Shown one piece after another: positions 9,830 through 17,241 of a stretch of 40,284 nucleotides of DNA. The first letter of the stretch is position 1; the number at the start of each line of letters is the position of its first letter. This DNA is from Bacteroidaceae bacterium (lineage in GTDB: Bacteria; Bacteroidota; Bacteroidia; Bacteroidales; Bacteroidaceae): positions 1-40,284 of the forward strand of contig JAFRQD010000017.1 in the NCBI GenBank assembly GCA_017428785.1. The letters run 5' to 3'. The notes under the pieces were generated by a model. The model ran no database searches and had not been told where the DNA came from. It saw nothing but the letters and a program-made list of their open reading frames with translations. Position numbers and translations under genes: made by a program.

Positions 9830-10443
9830 TGAAGGGTATAGTTATTATTGTGTTTGCTGTTTGCTGTCATCATCCGGCGCCAGCGACGGTAGCCAAAGAT
9901 AGCGATGACGACGTAGAGGGCGTAGAGAGAGGCCTTGAATGGGATGTCTTTATGGAAGTAGAGCACACAGGTGACCACATCCACGGCAATCCATACGAAC
10001 CATTGTTCCAAGTACTTATGTGCCAAAGCCCAGATGCCGATGAGGGACAGAGCAGTGGTGAATGCGTCGGCAATGGGGACTGTGGAGTCGGTGAAGGTAG
10101 TGAGGAGCCACCATATCAAGCCCCACAGCATCAGGAAGATGGCGCCCCAGCCCAAAGCGAGGCGAAGTGGAATATGGGTAATGGGCGTTGGCTCTTCTCC
10201 TGCTTTTCCGTTGAGGGGGAGAGCCTTCCATTTCCACCAGCCATAGGCGGTCATAGCCAGATAGTAGAACTCCATACCGCAGTCGGCATACAGCCCTTTC
10301 TGATAATAGAGCACAATGCCGAGAATCTGCATGACTGCACCCACAGCCCACATCCATATCGATGCTTTATACTCCAGCAGAATGTAGGCGAGTCCGAGAA
10401 CTGTCGTTGTTATGTCAAGCCAATGGTTAATCAGGAACTCCAT
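9826..10443 (-). CDS. pnuC: PnuC-family vitamin transporter, probably thiamine (PnuT)
   Basis: This 205-residue integral membrane protein has six to seven hydrophobic segments and the family motif YGWWKWK. PnuC proteins are facilitators for nicotinamide riboside, and PnuT members for thiamine. The gene follows a TonB-dependent receptor gene controlled by a TPP riboswitch, so thiamine is the likely substrate (established pattern in Bacteroidetes, applied here by inference). The insert in the third loop (PLNGKAGEEPTPITHIP) is longer than usual. It overlaps the PL11 start by four bases. Confidence 0.88.
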   Translation of the reverse strand: MEFLINHWLDITTTVLGLAYILLEYKASIWMWAVGAVMQILGIVLYYQKGLYADCGMEFYYLAMTAYGWWKWKALPLNGKAGEEPTPITHIPLRLALGWGAIFLMLWGLIWWLLTTFTDSTVPIADAFTTALSLIGIWALAHKYLEQWFVWIAVDVVTCVLYFHKDIPFKASLYALYVVIAIFGYRRWRRMMTANSKHNNNYTLQ

Positions 10444-10446
10444 CTC

Positions 10447-10497
10447 TTAATTTCTTATTCTCTTATTCTCTTAGTTTCTTATTCTCTTATTCTTTAG
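10447..10497. repeat. simple A/T-rich tandem repeat between pnuC and the receptor gene
   Basis: The plus strand shows repeated TTCTTATTCTCTTA blocks over about 50 bases. This is a slippage-type repeat filling the whole spacer before pnuC. Confidence 0.6.
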
Positions 10498-12905
10498 AAT
10501 CTTAATGTTATGCTTCCCATAGCAGTAAAGCCTGCGGCAGGAACGAAGCCTATCTGATAGTAGCGGTTCTCGTTGGGATGTCCATAGTCCTCGCATATAG
10601 TGCTATACACCCAGCCGTTTGCTGCATAGCGAGCATTGAAGAGGTTGGTGAGGCTTGTGCCGAAGACTACCTCACGAAGGCCAGCCCAGCGATTGCAGGG
10701 TAGGGTATAGGAGAGGTTGAGGTTGGATGTCGTGAAGGCTGGCAGCGAGCGGTCTTTGTTCTCGGTATTGTCAAGGTACTGACGGCTCACGAAGTTGGTG
10801 TGCCATGTGGCCCCAATCCCTTTCCAGTGGAAATTGAGGAAGCCATTGAGGAGCACGGATGGCGAGAAAGCGATAGTCGATTTGTCGTAATGAATAGTTT
10901 GCCAGTCGTCTTCCCAATATACGCTAGCCACTTCGTCGAAGTTCCTTAGCTTATTTTGGCTTATAGCCGCGTTGCCTTCAAGTGTCAGCAGCGGACAAAT
11001 GTCCCAAGCCGCAGTCAGCTCCATTCCCATACGATAGGAGTCCTTGATGTTTGTGGTCAGAGGCTCGCCTATTTCGCTCAGTTCGCCTGTCTGCACGAAC
11101 TGGTCGGTGTAGTCCATATAATAGAGGTTCGCGCCTAAGCGTACCTTATTCATATTGAGGTTGTAGCCCAATTCATAGTCGAGCATCTGCTCTGCTTTAG
11201 GGAATGGGTACTTGTAGTTGTCGGTGAAGTTGTCGCGCTCCGGTTCCCTATGACTCATGGCCACAGAGGCATAGGCATTGTGCGGCCCCTTGCTCCAGCT
11301 GATGCCGGCCTTGGGGTTCACGAAATTGTAATGTTCATTGATGTTGAGCTCCTGATTGTGCCATCTGCTGGCCTCTTCATAGAACTTGTCGTTGATGCCG
11401 CTGGTCTTATAGCTTACATGTCGATACTGCACATCTCCGAAGATTTTCCATTGCTTCCCGAGCTTGTAGGCAGCTTTCAGATAGATGTTGCCGTCGAGCT
11501 TCGAAGCATCCGAGTCGTAGTACTTGTAGTCGCCATTGCCGAGGAATGTCTGGCGAACGATGTCGTCGCTGGCGTATGTGAGGTAGCCGAAGTGATCGGA
11601 CTCAAAGTTCTGCACCGACAGCCCGCCGATGATGTCCCAGTGCTCGTCCTTGTAGTTCACGCTGCCCACCATTCCGTAGGCATCCTGATAGTAGCCTTTC
11701 TTGCGTACGAAGTCGGAGTATTTGATGCTCTTCCCGTCGGTATCAGTCGCTATGAGGCCGAACTTCTTCAGCTTGTTCTGTGGGCGGAATTCCTTGTAGT
11801 AGCCGTAGCCGTGCGTGTAGTGCAGGGTAGCCGTAGCCGTCCAATGGTCGTTGATGTCCCAAGCCATCGAGAGCAGGTTGCGGTTCTGCCTGAAATTGTC
11901 GGTCGTATGCTTCCAGAGGGAGCCGTCGCTCATTTGGTAACGCTGAGTCAGGTAGTTGCCGTTGGCATCAGTGGCAAAGCTGCTGTAAGGGTCGGTTGGG
12001 TCGGAATGCAGAATCTGCTCGTAGAGCGGGTTGTACTTCCCGAGGCCGTGCTCGTAGAGGTCGCCATAGGTCTTGATGCCGGAAGCGACGCCATAGGTGC
12101 CGTCCATGAGGCTGAGATAGTCGTCGCCTGCAGTAATGCCGTTCCACGCCTGGCCCGTCTTCTCATAGTTGCCGATGTTCTTGTAGCGAAGCGTCAGGCG
12201 GCTGTTGGGCATCCAGGTGATGCCGCCATAGTAGCTGCCCGAGCGTCCGTCGGTGCCGTGCACGAAGCCATCGGTCTGCGTTTGGTGCCAGGCACCGTCG
12301 ATGACCAGCTGATTCCACAGCAGACCCGTTGAGGCCGAACCGCCGTAGTTCATCGTGTTGTAGGAACCGTAGGAGAAGCTGACCTCGCCTCGAGGCGTGA
12401 GGAAAGGTGCAGCCGTAGAGAGAGCGACTGTGCCGCCGAAGGCTCCGTCGCCGTTGGTACTTGTGCCTATGCCTCTCTGCACCTGGACGCTTCCCAGCAG
12501 GGCCGAGTAGCTGTTCATGTTGGCCCAGAACACGCATTGGTCCTCGGGAGAGTTGAGGGGAACGCCGTCGAGAGTGACATTGATGCGAGAGTCGCCGGCA
12601 CCTCGGATGCGCAGATAAGTCGTTCCTGTGCCGAGGCCGTTCTCGCCCCAGGCCATGATGCCCGGCGTCCTGGCCAGAAGGATGGGCAGTTCGCGCCCCG
12701 TCTTAGAGTGCTCCTGCAGTTCGGCCTTCTTGATGGTTGTCACTGCGAAAGGTGCATTCTTTTGGGCGCGTACGCCGCTGACCACCACTTCCTGCATGTG
12801 TTCCATGCGCATGGAGTCCTTGTCTGCCAGTTCCTGAGCGGCCGCTGTGCTCCCCACAAGGCTTATGAGGCTCAGGAGAATTCTTGTTTTCTTGTCTTTA
12901 GTCAT
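10494..12905 (-). CDS. TonB-dependent outer-membrane receptor, thiamine uptake
   Basis: The mature reading begins at ATG 12905 (MTKDKKTRILLSLISLVGST, signal peptide ending TAAAQ), with AAAGGA just upstream; the 22 codons before it would lie inside the riboswitch platform. The product (803 residues) has a TonB-box-like EVVVSGVRA, a plug domain (about 40-150, with LLARTPGIMAWGENG, LRIRGAGDSRINVTLDGVPL) and a 22-strand barrel ending in Phe (SITLRF). It is not SusC-like in length and lacks a carboxypeptidase-like N-terminal domain. The TPP riboswitch directly upstream points to thiamine or its phosphates as ligand. It heads the operon with pnuC, PL11 and HAD. Confidence 0.92.
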   Translation of the reverse strand: MTKDKKTRILLSLISLVGSTAAAQELADKDSMRMEHMQEVVVSGVRAQKNAPFAVTTIKKAELQEHSKTGRELPILLARTPGIMAWGENGLGTGTTYLRIRGAGDSRINVTLDGVPLNSPEDQCVFWANMNSYSALLGSVQVQRGIGTSTNGDGAFGGTVALSTAAPFLTPRGEVSFSYGSYNTMNYGGSASTGLLWNQLVIDGAWHQTQTDGFVHGTDGRSGSYYGGITWMPNSRLTLRYKNIGNYEKTGQAWNGITAGDDYLSLMDGTYGVASGIKTYGDLYEHGLGKYNPLYEQILHSDPTDPYSSFATDANGNYLTQRYQMSDGSLWKHTTDNFRQNRNLLSMAWDINDHWTATATLHYTHGYGYYKEFRPQNKLKKFGLIATDTDGKSIKYSDFVRKKGYYQDAYGMVGSVNYKDEHWDIIGGLSVQNFESDHFGYLTYASDDIVRQTFLGNGDYKYYDSDASKLDGNIYLKAAYKLGKQWKIFGDVQYRHVSYKTSGINDKFYEEASRWHNQELNINEHYNFVNPKAGISWSKGPHNAYASVAMSHREPERDNFTDNYKYPFPKAEQMLDYELGYNLNMNKVRLGANLYYMDYTDQFVQTGELSEIGEPLTTNIKDSYRMGMELTAAWDICPLLTLEGNAAISQNKLRNFDEVASVYWEDDWQTIHYDKSTIAFSPSVLLNGFLNFHWKGIGATWHTNFVSRQYLDNTENKDRSLPAFTTSNLNLSYTLPCNRWAGLREVVFGTSLTNLFNARYAANGWVYSTICEDYGHPNENRYYQIGFVPAAGFTAMGSITLRF

Positions 12906-12960
12906 TTTTCCTTTATTATTAAAGATATAACAATAAAGGGGTGCAGGTTGTCCCTGCTTA
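12906..12960 (-). promoter_or_regulatory. riboswitch expression platform, RBS-sequestering hairpin
   Basis: On the minus strand an 8-bp stem CCTTTATT (12939-12932) / AATAAAGG (12917-12910) with a 14-nt loop hides the AAAGG ribosome site of the receptor gene. Just upstream, GCACCCCTT (12944-12936) is a perfect complement of AAGGGGTGC inside the riboswitch (13050-13042). Pairing these two would open the sequestering hairpin and break the aptamer. This suggests translational control; it is inferred from base pairing only. Confidence 0.6.
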
Positions 12961-12971
12961 GAAGATTCCAC

Positions 12972-13055
12972 TTATCATCCCTACGTCGGTATTGTCCGCA
13001 TCAGGTGAGAGGGTCTGATCTCAGCTCGCCGTTTCCGGCAGGCACCCCTTGATAA
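12972..13055 (-). promoter_or_regulatory. TPP (THI-box) riboswitch
   Basis: The minus strand reads GGGGTGCC, GCTGAGAT, ACCCTCT, ACCTGATGCGGACAATACC and CGTAGGGA in order, the hallmark of the TPP aptamer. P1 closes as TTATCA (13055-13050) with TGATAA (12977-12972). It lies about 65 nt before the receptor ATG and starts within about 10 nt of the -7 box, so it is the very 5' end of the transcript. Bound TPP is expected to switch the operon off. Confidence 0.95.
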
Positions 13056-13063
13056 TTCGGGTG

Positions 13064-13097
13064 CAAAGATAGACAAATTTACGGAATTAAGAGCAAG
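13064..13097 (-). promoter_or_regulatory. promoter of the TPP-riboswitch operon
   Basis: CTTG at 13097-13094, a 22-bp spacer and TATCTTTG at 13071-13064 on the minus strand fit the Bacteroidetes promoter pattern. The predicted start, near 13057, is immediately before the aptamer P1. Confidence 0.65.
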
Positions 13098-13191
13098 TAT
13101 GACCAGAAATAAGAGCTAAGAATCAAAAATTAAGAGTATTTGCAGGATATTCTTCGCCTTTCCATCTTTCTTTTTTCCGCCGTTTCGCTCT

Positions 13192-13235
13192 CCGCTTCCC
13201 GCCTTTTGGCTTTCCGCTTCCCGCCTTTTGGCTTT
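13192..13235. repeat. 22-bp direct tandem duplication
   Basis: A 22-bp block beginning CCGCTTCCCGCCTTTTGG occurs twice head to tail (13192-13213 and 13214-13235). It lies in the 350-base gap between the riboswitch promoter and the DUF4491 gene; no gene was recognised there. Confidence 0.8.
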
Positions 13236-13256
13236 TCCTTTCCGCCTCACTTGATT

Positions 13257-13340
13257 CTTGATACGCAGCTTGCGTTTGCAGAATTGCAGTTTGCGTTCCG
13301 GCATTCACAGTCTGCGTTTGTCAATACGCAGCTTGCGGCT
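13257..13340. repeat. four-unit 21-bp phased repeat, copy B
   Basis: Units of 21 bp start at 13257, 13278, 13299 and 13320, with ATACGCAGCTTGCG in units 1 and 4 and a diverged TCACAGTCTGCGTT in unit 3. It matches copy A at 5209-5292 unit by unit. It lies just downstream of the DUF4491 gene. Confidence 0.75.
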
Positions 13341-13408
13341 GAAATAGGCTGCGGACAAAAGAACATAATGCGGATGGGGGAAAAGATGTTTGCAGGCTGT
13401 CGCATCCG

Positions 13409-13693
13409 TCATTTCCTGTCCTTCTTCTTTGGGAACCAGCCTTTGCGCACCCGTTCTCTCTGCTGGTAGAGTTCCAGAATCGACCAGAAACAAGAGAAGC
13501 TGAAGACGCCCAAAAGCACCGACACATAGATGCTCTCGACGAACAAAGACCCGATGCATCCGGCGATTCCCAAGATGAAGAACACAGGCCAGCACCCCAC
13601 TCCGAAGTGGTATTCAGCCTTGATGACAATAGGATGAAAGACACCAATGCAAAGGAAGGTACCTAAACCAAGTATAATGCCGTGATAATTCAT
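13409..13693 (-). CDS. DUF4491 small membrane protein
   Basis: The protein (94 residues from MNYHGIILGLGTFLCIGVFH) has three hydrophobic segments, the HPIVIKAEYHFG motif near the N-terminus and a basic tail GWFPKKKDRK, all typical of DUF4491 proteins of Bacteroidetes and Firmicutes. ATG 13693 is preferred to 13705 because the family begins MN-x-x-G. The function is unknown; it is probably an inner-membrane protein. A -7 box TACCTTTG lies at 13730-13723. It is a single gene, not in an operon. Confidence 0.85.
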   Translation of the reverse strand: MNYHGIILGLGTFLCIGVFHPIVIKAEYHFGVGCWPVFFILGIAGCIGSLFVESIYVSVLLGVFSFSCFWSILELYQQRERVRKGWFPKKKDRK

Positions 13694-13722
13694 TTCAGCT
13701 ATCATTTTGTCTTTTTCGGCTG

Positions 13723-13730
13723 CAAAGGTA
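13723..13730 (-). promoter_or_regulatory. -7 element of the DUF4491 gene
   Basis: The minus strand TACCTTTG matches TAnnTTTG, 30 nt before ATG 13693. The -33 region is weak. Confidence 0.5.
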
Positions 13731-13890
13731 TGAAATAAAACCGAAAGTAGCGAAGAAATGGTTCAAGAAAGTGTGTGTGTCTGTTTCTTGCCTGCCGTAA
13801 AACGCAGCGTGAAACGGAAGACTTTGTCGGTCTGCATTTGCGCTTGAAGGTACTTTCGCTCGACAATAAAAAGAAAAAACTGCGGTTTTC

Positions 13891-13922
13891 TTTTGTATTG
13901 TGCTCGCTTATTCGTACCTTTG
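13891..13922 (+). promoter_or_regulatory. promoter of the threonine cluster
   Basis: TTTTG (13891-13895), a 19-bp spacer and TACCTTTG (13915-13922) form a strong Bacteroidetes promoter. Transcription should start near 13929, leaving a leader of about 75 nt before the ATG at 14005. Confidence 0.75.
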
Positions 13923-13995
13923 CATTGAAAAAACGATACTGACTGAGCCATTGCGCTATGTATCAGGGCCTTAGGATAACAAATCTATTTAAATA
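13921..13995 (+). repeat. leader repeat L1, similar to the region before thrB
   Basis: The segment from TGCATTG through CTGAGCCATTGCGCT to GGATAACAAATCTATTTA matches 16241-16315 upstream of thrB (ACTGATTGAGCCATCACGCT, GGATAACGAATCTGTTTA). A short ORF, MYQGLRITNLFKYHIT, starting at 13958 ends with TGA overlapping the next ATG. Confidence 0.6.
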
Positions 13996-14004
13996 TCATA
14001 TCAC

Positions 14005-15294
14005 ATGAACAACATTGTCCTTGTTAAATCATTCGTCCTCAGACGTGACAGCTTTAATGCTATTGTGAGCCAGTGTGTGCCGGGCACGATTGCCGTGGTG
14101 CGTCCGGAAAAGGCTTTAATCAACCTTTTTCACTCTCTTATTCACAAAATGATTGTGGAGAAACAGCCTGCGACTGCTGAGCTCGGTGAAGTGAAAACCT
14201 ATCTTGATGCGGTTTCAGACAATCCTGTATATGCAAAGAAGAAAGAGGACTTCATCGCTTATGTGGAGGACTACCTTCGCAAAGCCACAAGCTATTCTGT
14301 CCCGGTTGTGTCCGTGGAGGACTATATTCTGTCGCAATGCGCTAACCTCTGCGCTCAGGCTGTGGCATACTCAGCCAATGTGGAAGCTATCGATGGCCGC
14401 GACTTGGTGGTTTGTCATCTCGAGGGAAGCGTGCCTGTCTTCGACTGGGCTGCCACCAACTCGGAGATTGCGGTCAAATGCAACAACAAGTCCAGCCTGG
14501 TTATCTCCGGCGGCTACGCGAGGACTCCTCAGGGCATGGTGGTTGCCATCGGAAAGGGCGGAGCGAATATGATGGCTTCCCTCGTGGCATCTGCTTTGAA
14601 AGTGGAGGTAATTGAGTTCTATGTCGAAGGCGAAGGAATCAATGGCATCACATCCATGACATACGATGAGGCTGCTCACTACTGTGCGGCCAAGTCTGCT
14701 CCATTCCCCTCCGCAGCACTCTGGCCTGCAAAGAAAGCGGGAATACCTATCGTGGTGAAGGGCATTATGCATCCCGACTTCCCTGGCACAAAGATCAGTT
14801 CTTTGGCCGAGCCGACCACAGCAAAAACCGTCTCCGGATTGGTTGTGGACAAAGACTTGAACCTCGTTACGGTATATGGCACAGGCCTTTTCGGCCAGGT
14901 GGGCGCCTCGTCGGCCATCTTCTCTGCCCTCGCCAAGGCAGGTGTGAACATCCGCTTCATCTCACAGACTTCATCGGAATATGCAATCAGTTTTGCCGTA
15001 AACGATAAGGATGGCGAGAAGGTTAGGGCAATTGTCAACGACATCACGGCAAACAATCCGCTCACTCCGTTGGACGACATCATGGTGGTCAATCGTGAGG
15101 TTTGCATCCTCACCGTATATGGAAGCCGGATGAAAAATGTCCCTGGCGTATCAGGCAAAATGTTCTCTCTGCTTGGCGAAGCAGGTGTCAATGTGATTGC
15201 GGCATCTCAAAGCGGAGAGGAACTGAGCATCTCCATCGTCTTGGATGCAAGTGATCTGGACAAGGCTCAGAAGGCTCTTGCCGTATTGTGCTGA
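14005..15294 (+). CDS. degenerate aspartokinase-like protein with two ACT domains
   Basis: The 429 residues follow the aspartokinase layout: an amino-acid-kinase region (about 1-265) and two C-terminal ACT domains (about 287-335 and 366-415, LVTVYGTGLFGQVGASSAIF and VCILTVYGSRMKNVPGVSGK). Segments such as IDGRDLVV (129-136), PQGMVVAIGKGGANMMASLV (175-194) and APFPSAALWPAKKAGIPIVV align with the family. The key motifs are lost, however. The N-terminal KFGGTS is absent (MNNIVLVKSFVLRRDSF instead), GRGGSDxTA is GKGGANMMA, and the TDVDG loop is VEGEG. It may therefore be a non-catalytic, amino-acid-sensing relative. It heads a cluster with purU, thrB and thrC where a normal aspartokinase/homoserine dehydrogenase would be expected. 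An annotation pipeline would probably call it aspartate kinase. Confidence 0.8.
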   Translation: MNNIVLVKSFVLRRDSFNAIVSQCVPGTIAVVRPEKALINLFHSLIHKMIVEKQPATAELGEVKTYLDAVSDNPVYAKKKEDFIAYVEDYLRKATSYSVPVVSVEDYILSQCANLCAQAVAYSANVEAIDGRDLVVCHLEGSVPVFDWAATNSEIAVKCNNKSSLVISGGYARTPQGMVVAIGKGGANMMASLVASALKVEVIEFYVEGEGINGITSMTYDEAAHYCAAKSAPFPSAALWPAKKAGIPIVVKGIMHPDFPGTKISSLAEPTTAKTVSGLVVDKDLNLVTVYGTGLFGQVGASSAIFSALAKAGVNIRFISQTSSEYAISFAVNDKDGEKVRAIVNDITANNPLTPLDDIMVVNREVCILTVYGSRMKNVPGVSGKMFSLLGEAGVNVIAASQSGEELSISIVLDASDLDKAQKALAVLC

Positions 15295-15323
15295 GGAACA
15301 TAAGTCGCTCTTGTATAACTTCT

Positions 15324-16196
15324 ATGAATACAAAATATACAACAGCCATCCTGCTTTTGCATTGCCCCGACCAGCAGGGCATCATTTCCGAGGTGACGAA
15401 ATTCATTACCGACAACAAGGGGAATATCGTCTATCTCGATCAGTATGTGGATAAGGTGGATGGGATGTTCTTCATGCGTATCGAATGGGAGCTGGAAGGC
15501 TTCCTGATTCCGAGGGAGAAGCTCTATGACTACATCACTACGCTCTACTCGCAACGCTATCAGATGAAGTTCAGCCTCTACTACAGCGACAAGCGGCCGC
15601 GTATGGCAATATTCGTGTCGAAGATGAGCCATTGCCTGTATGACCTGCTGGCTCGATGGAAGGCAGGAGAGTTCAACTGCGACATCCCTTGCATCATCTC
15701 GAACCATGAGGACTTGCGCTATGTTGCCGAGCAGTTTGGAATACCTTTCTATGTGTGGAGCATTAAGCCGGATCACTCGAACAAGGCAGAAGTGGAGGCG
15801 GCCGAGATGGAGCTGCTGAGGAAGGAGGATGTCTCGTTCATCGTCTTAGCCCGATACATGCAGATTATCAGCGATGAAATGATAGCCGCTTTCCCGCATC
15901 ACATCATCAACATCCACCATTCGTTCCTGCCGGCATTTGTGGGGGCAAAGCCTTATCATCAAGCCTACGAGCGTGGCGTGAAGATTATAGGTGCCACAAG
16001 CCATTATGTGACGGCAGAACTCGATGCTGGGCCTATCATCGAACAGGATGTGGCAAGGATAACACACAAGGACACGCCGGAAAGCTTGGTCCTGAAGGGA
16101 AAAGATCTCGAGAAGATTGTCCTCTCTCGTGCTGTCTCAAAGCATATCGAACGGAAAATACTAACTTATAAAAACAAGACGGTTATTTTCAGTTGA
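15324..16196 (+). CDS. purU: formyltetrahydrofolate deformylase
   Basis: From ATG 15324 the 290-residue product has an N-terminal ACT domain (TAILLLHCPDQQGIISEVTK, about 6-85) and a formyltransferase-type catalytic domain with NIHHSFLPAF (Asn196, His198) and ELDAGPIIEQD (Asp234). It hydrolyses 10-formyl-THF to formate and THF, supplying formate for purine synthesis and balancing one-carbon units with methionine/glycine. It lies 29 nt after the ACT kinase-like gene; the ATG at 15288 overlaps that gene and is unlikely. Its link with threonine genes may reflect the threonine-glycine-C1 route (inference). Confidence 0.95.
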   Translation: MNTKYTTAILLLHCPDQQGIISEVTKFITDNKGNIVYLDQYVDKVDGMFFMRIEWELEGFLIPREKLYDYITTLYSQRYQMKFSLYYSDKRPRMAIFVSKMSHCLYDLLARWKAGEFNCDIPCIISNHEDLRYVAEQFGIPFYVWSIKPDHSNKAEVEAAEMELLRKEDVSFIVLARYMQIISDEMIAAFPHHIINIHHSFLPAFVGAKPYHQAYERGVKIIGATSHYVTAELDAGPIIEQDVARITHKDTPESLVLKGKDLEKIVLSRAVSKHIERKILTYKNKTVIFS

Positions 16197-16240
16197 GCAG
16201 GAATAGATGTTATAGGTCAGAGGTTACTGTCTTGACCTAT

Positions 16241-16315
16241 GCAATGTGAAACGCTACTGATTGAGCCATCACGCTCAGGAAAAAGATGATTGGATAACGA
16301 ATCTGTTTATGAATA
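16241..16315 (+). repeat. leader repeat L2 before thrB
   Basis: Counterpart of 13921-13995. Here the -7-like box is decayed (GACCTATG for TACCTTTG) but the small hairpin TGAGC/GCTCA around CATCAC is kept. The 112-base gap 16197-16308 holds nothing else. Confidence 0.55.
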
Positions 16316-17241
16316 TGAAGAAAGTAAGAGTTTTCGCACCAGCTTCGATAGCGAACCTGGGCTGCGGTTTCGATATTATGGGCATCGCCTTGGACGAGGT
16401 GGGCGACATTCTGGAGATGACTGCGACGGAAGGCGAGGGCATAACCATTACGAATAAAACCCCTGTGCCTCTGCCTGAAGACATCGAGGAGAATGTCGTT
16501 ACGCCTGTCATTCGCAAGTTCTTCGAGATGACGGGTCTCTCGGGGCACATCGATGTGACGATATGTCAGAAGATATATCCGGGCTCGGGTATCGGCTCGA
16601 GTGCTGCATCCAGTGCGGCTGCGGCATACGGAATGAACGAGTTGTTCGACTGTCCGCTTTCCGACGAAGACATGGTGATATGTGCCATGGAGGGCGAGAA
16701 CCTGGCCAGTGGCGGCTATCACGCCGACAATGCTGCTCCTGCTCTGCTGGGCGGCATCATCCTGATAAGAGGCTACGAACCGCTCGACATCATACAAGTG
16801 CCTATTCCTGGCAACTTCTACTGCGCTGTGGTTCATCCCGAAATCGTGGTCTCTACGAAACAAGCCAGAAGCATTCTTCCGAAGGCCGTCCCGATGCACG
16901 ATGCCATCAGTCAGTGGGGCAATGTGGGCGGCCTGATTGCCGGCCTTTACTCAGGCAATATAGGACTTGTGGGCCGCGCCATGAAGGACTCTGTGGCTGA
17001 GCCTTATCGTAAGCAATTCATCCCTGGTTTCGACGAACTGAGGGAGAAGATTCTGAAGGCGGGCTCCTTGGCGATGAACATATCTGGCTCTGGCCCTTCG
17101 GTGTTCTCGCTCTCCGACAGACGCGAGATTGCCCACAAGGCAGGGGAAATCATGAAGGAACACTTCACTTCCTTCGGTGTCAAATGTGATGTCTTTGTGG
17201 TTAAAGTGACGAACAAAGGCGCTAAACTGCTTGCACAATGA
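16309..17241 (+). CDS. thrB: homoserine kinase
   Basis: This GHMP-family kinase has 310 residues from MNMKKVRVFAPASIANLGCG. The motifs are VRVFAPASIANLGCGFDIMG at the N-terminus, the ATP loop PGSGIGSSAASSAAA (91-105) and the C-terminal SGSGPSVFSL. It phosphorylates homoserine, the fourth step of threonine synthesis. The ATG at 16309 is chosen (16315 also possible); the open frame back to 16261 begins with TTG inside the leader repeat. Its TGA overlaps the thrC ATG (17238-17241), implying coupled translation. Confidence 0.96.
   Translation: MNMKKVRVFAPASIANLGCGFDIMGIALDEVGDILEMTATEGEGITITNKTPVPLPEDIEENVVTPVIRKFFEMTGLSGHIDVTICQKIYPGSGIGSSAASSAAAAYGMNELFDCPLSDEDMVICAMEGENLASGGYHADNAAPALLGGIILIRGYEPLDIIQVPIPGNFYCAVVHPEIVVSTKQARSILPKAVPMHDAISQWGNVGGLIAGLYSGNIGLVGRAMKDSVAEPYRKQFIPGFDELREKILKAGSLAMNISGSGPSVFSLSDRREIAHKAGEIMKEHFTSFGVKCDVFVVKVTNKGAKLLAQ

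Noticed and set aside
13763-13951. minus-strand ORF beginning MAQSV, also seen near 16266
   Set aside because: The similarity comes from the duplicated leader DNA; the two frames soon diverge and stop.
13958-14008. 16-codon leader peptide before the ACT-kinase-like gene as an attenuator
   Set aside because: It has only two Thr codons, no terminator or antiterminator pair, and no match before thrB.
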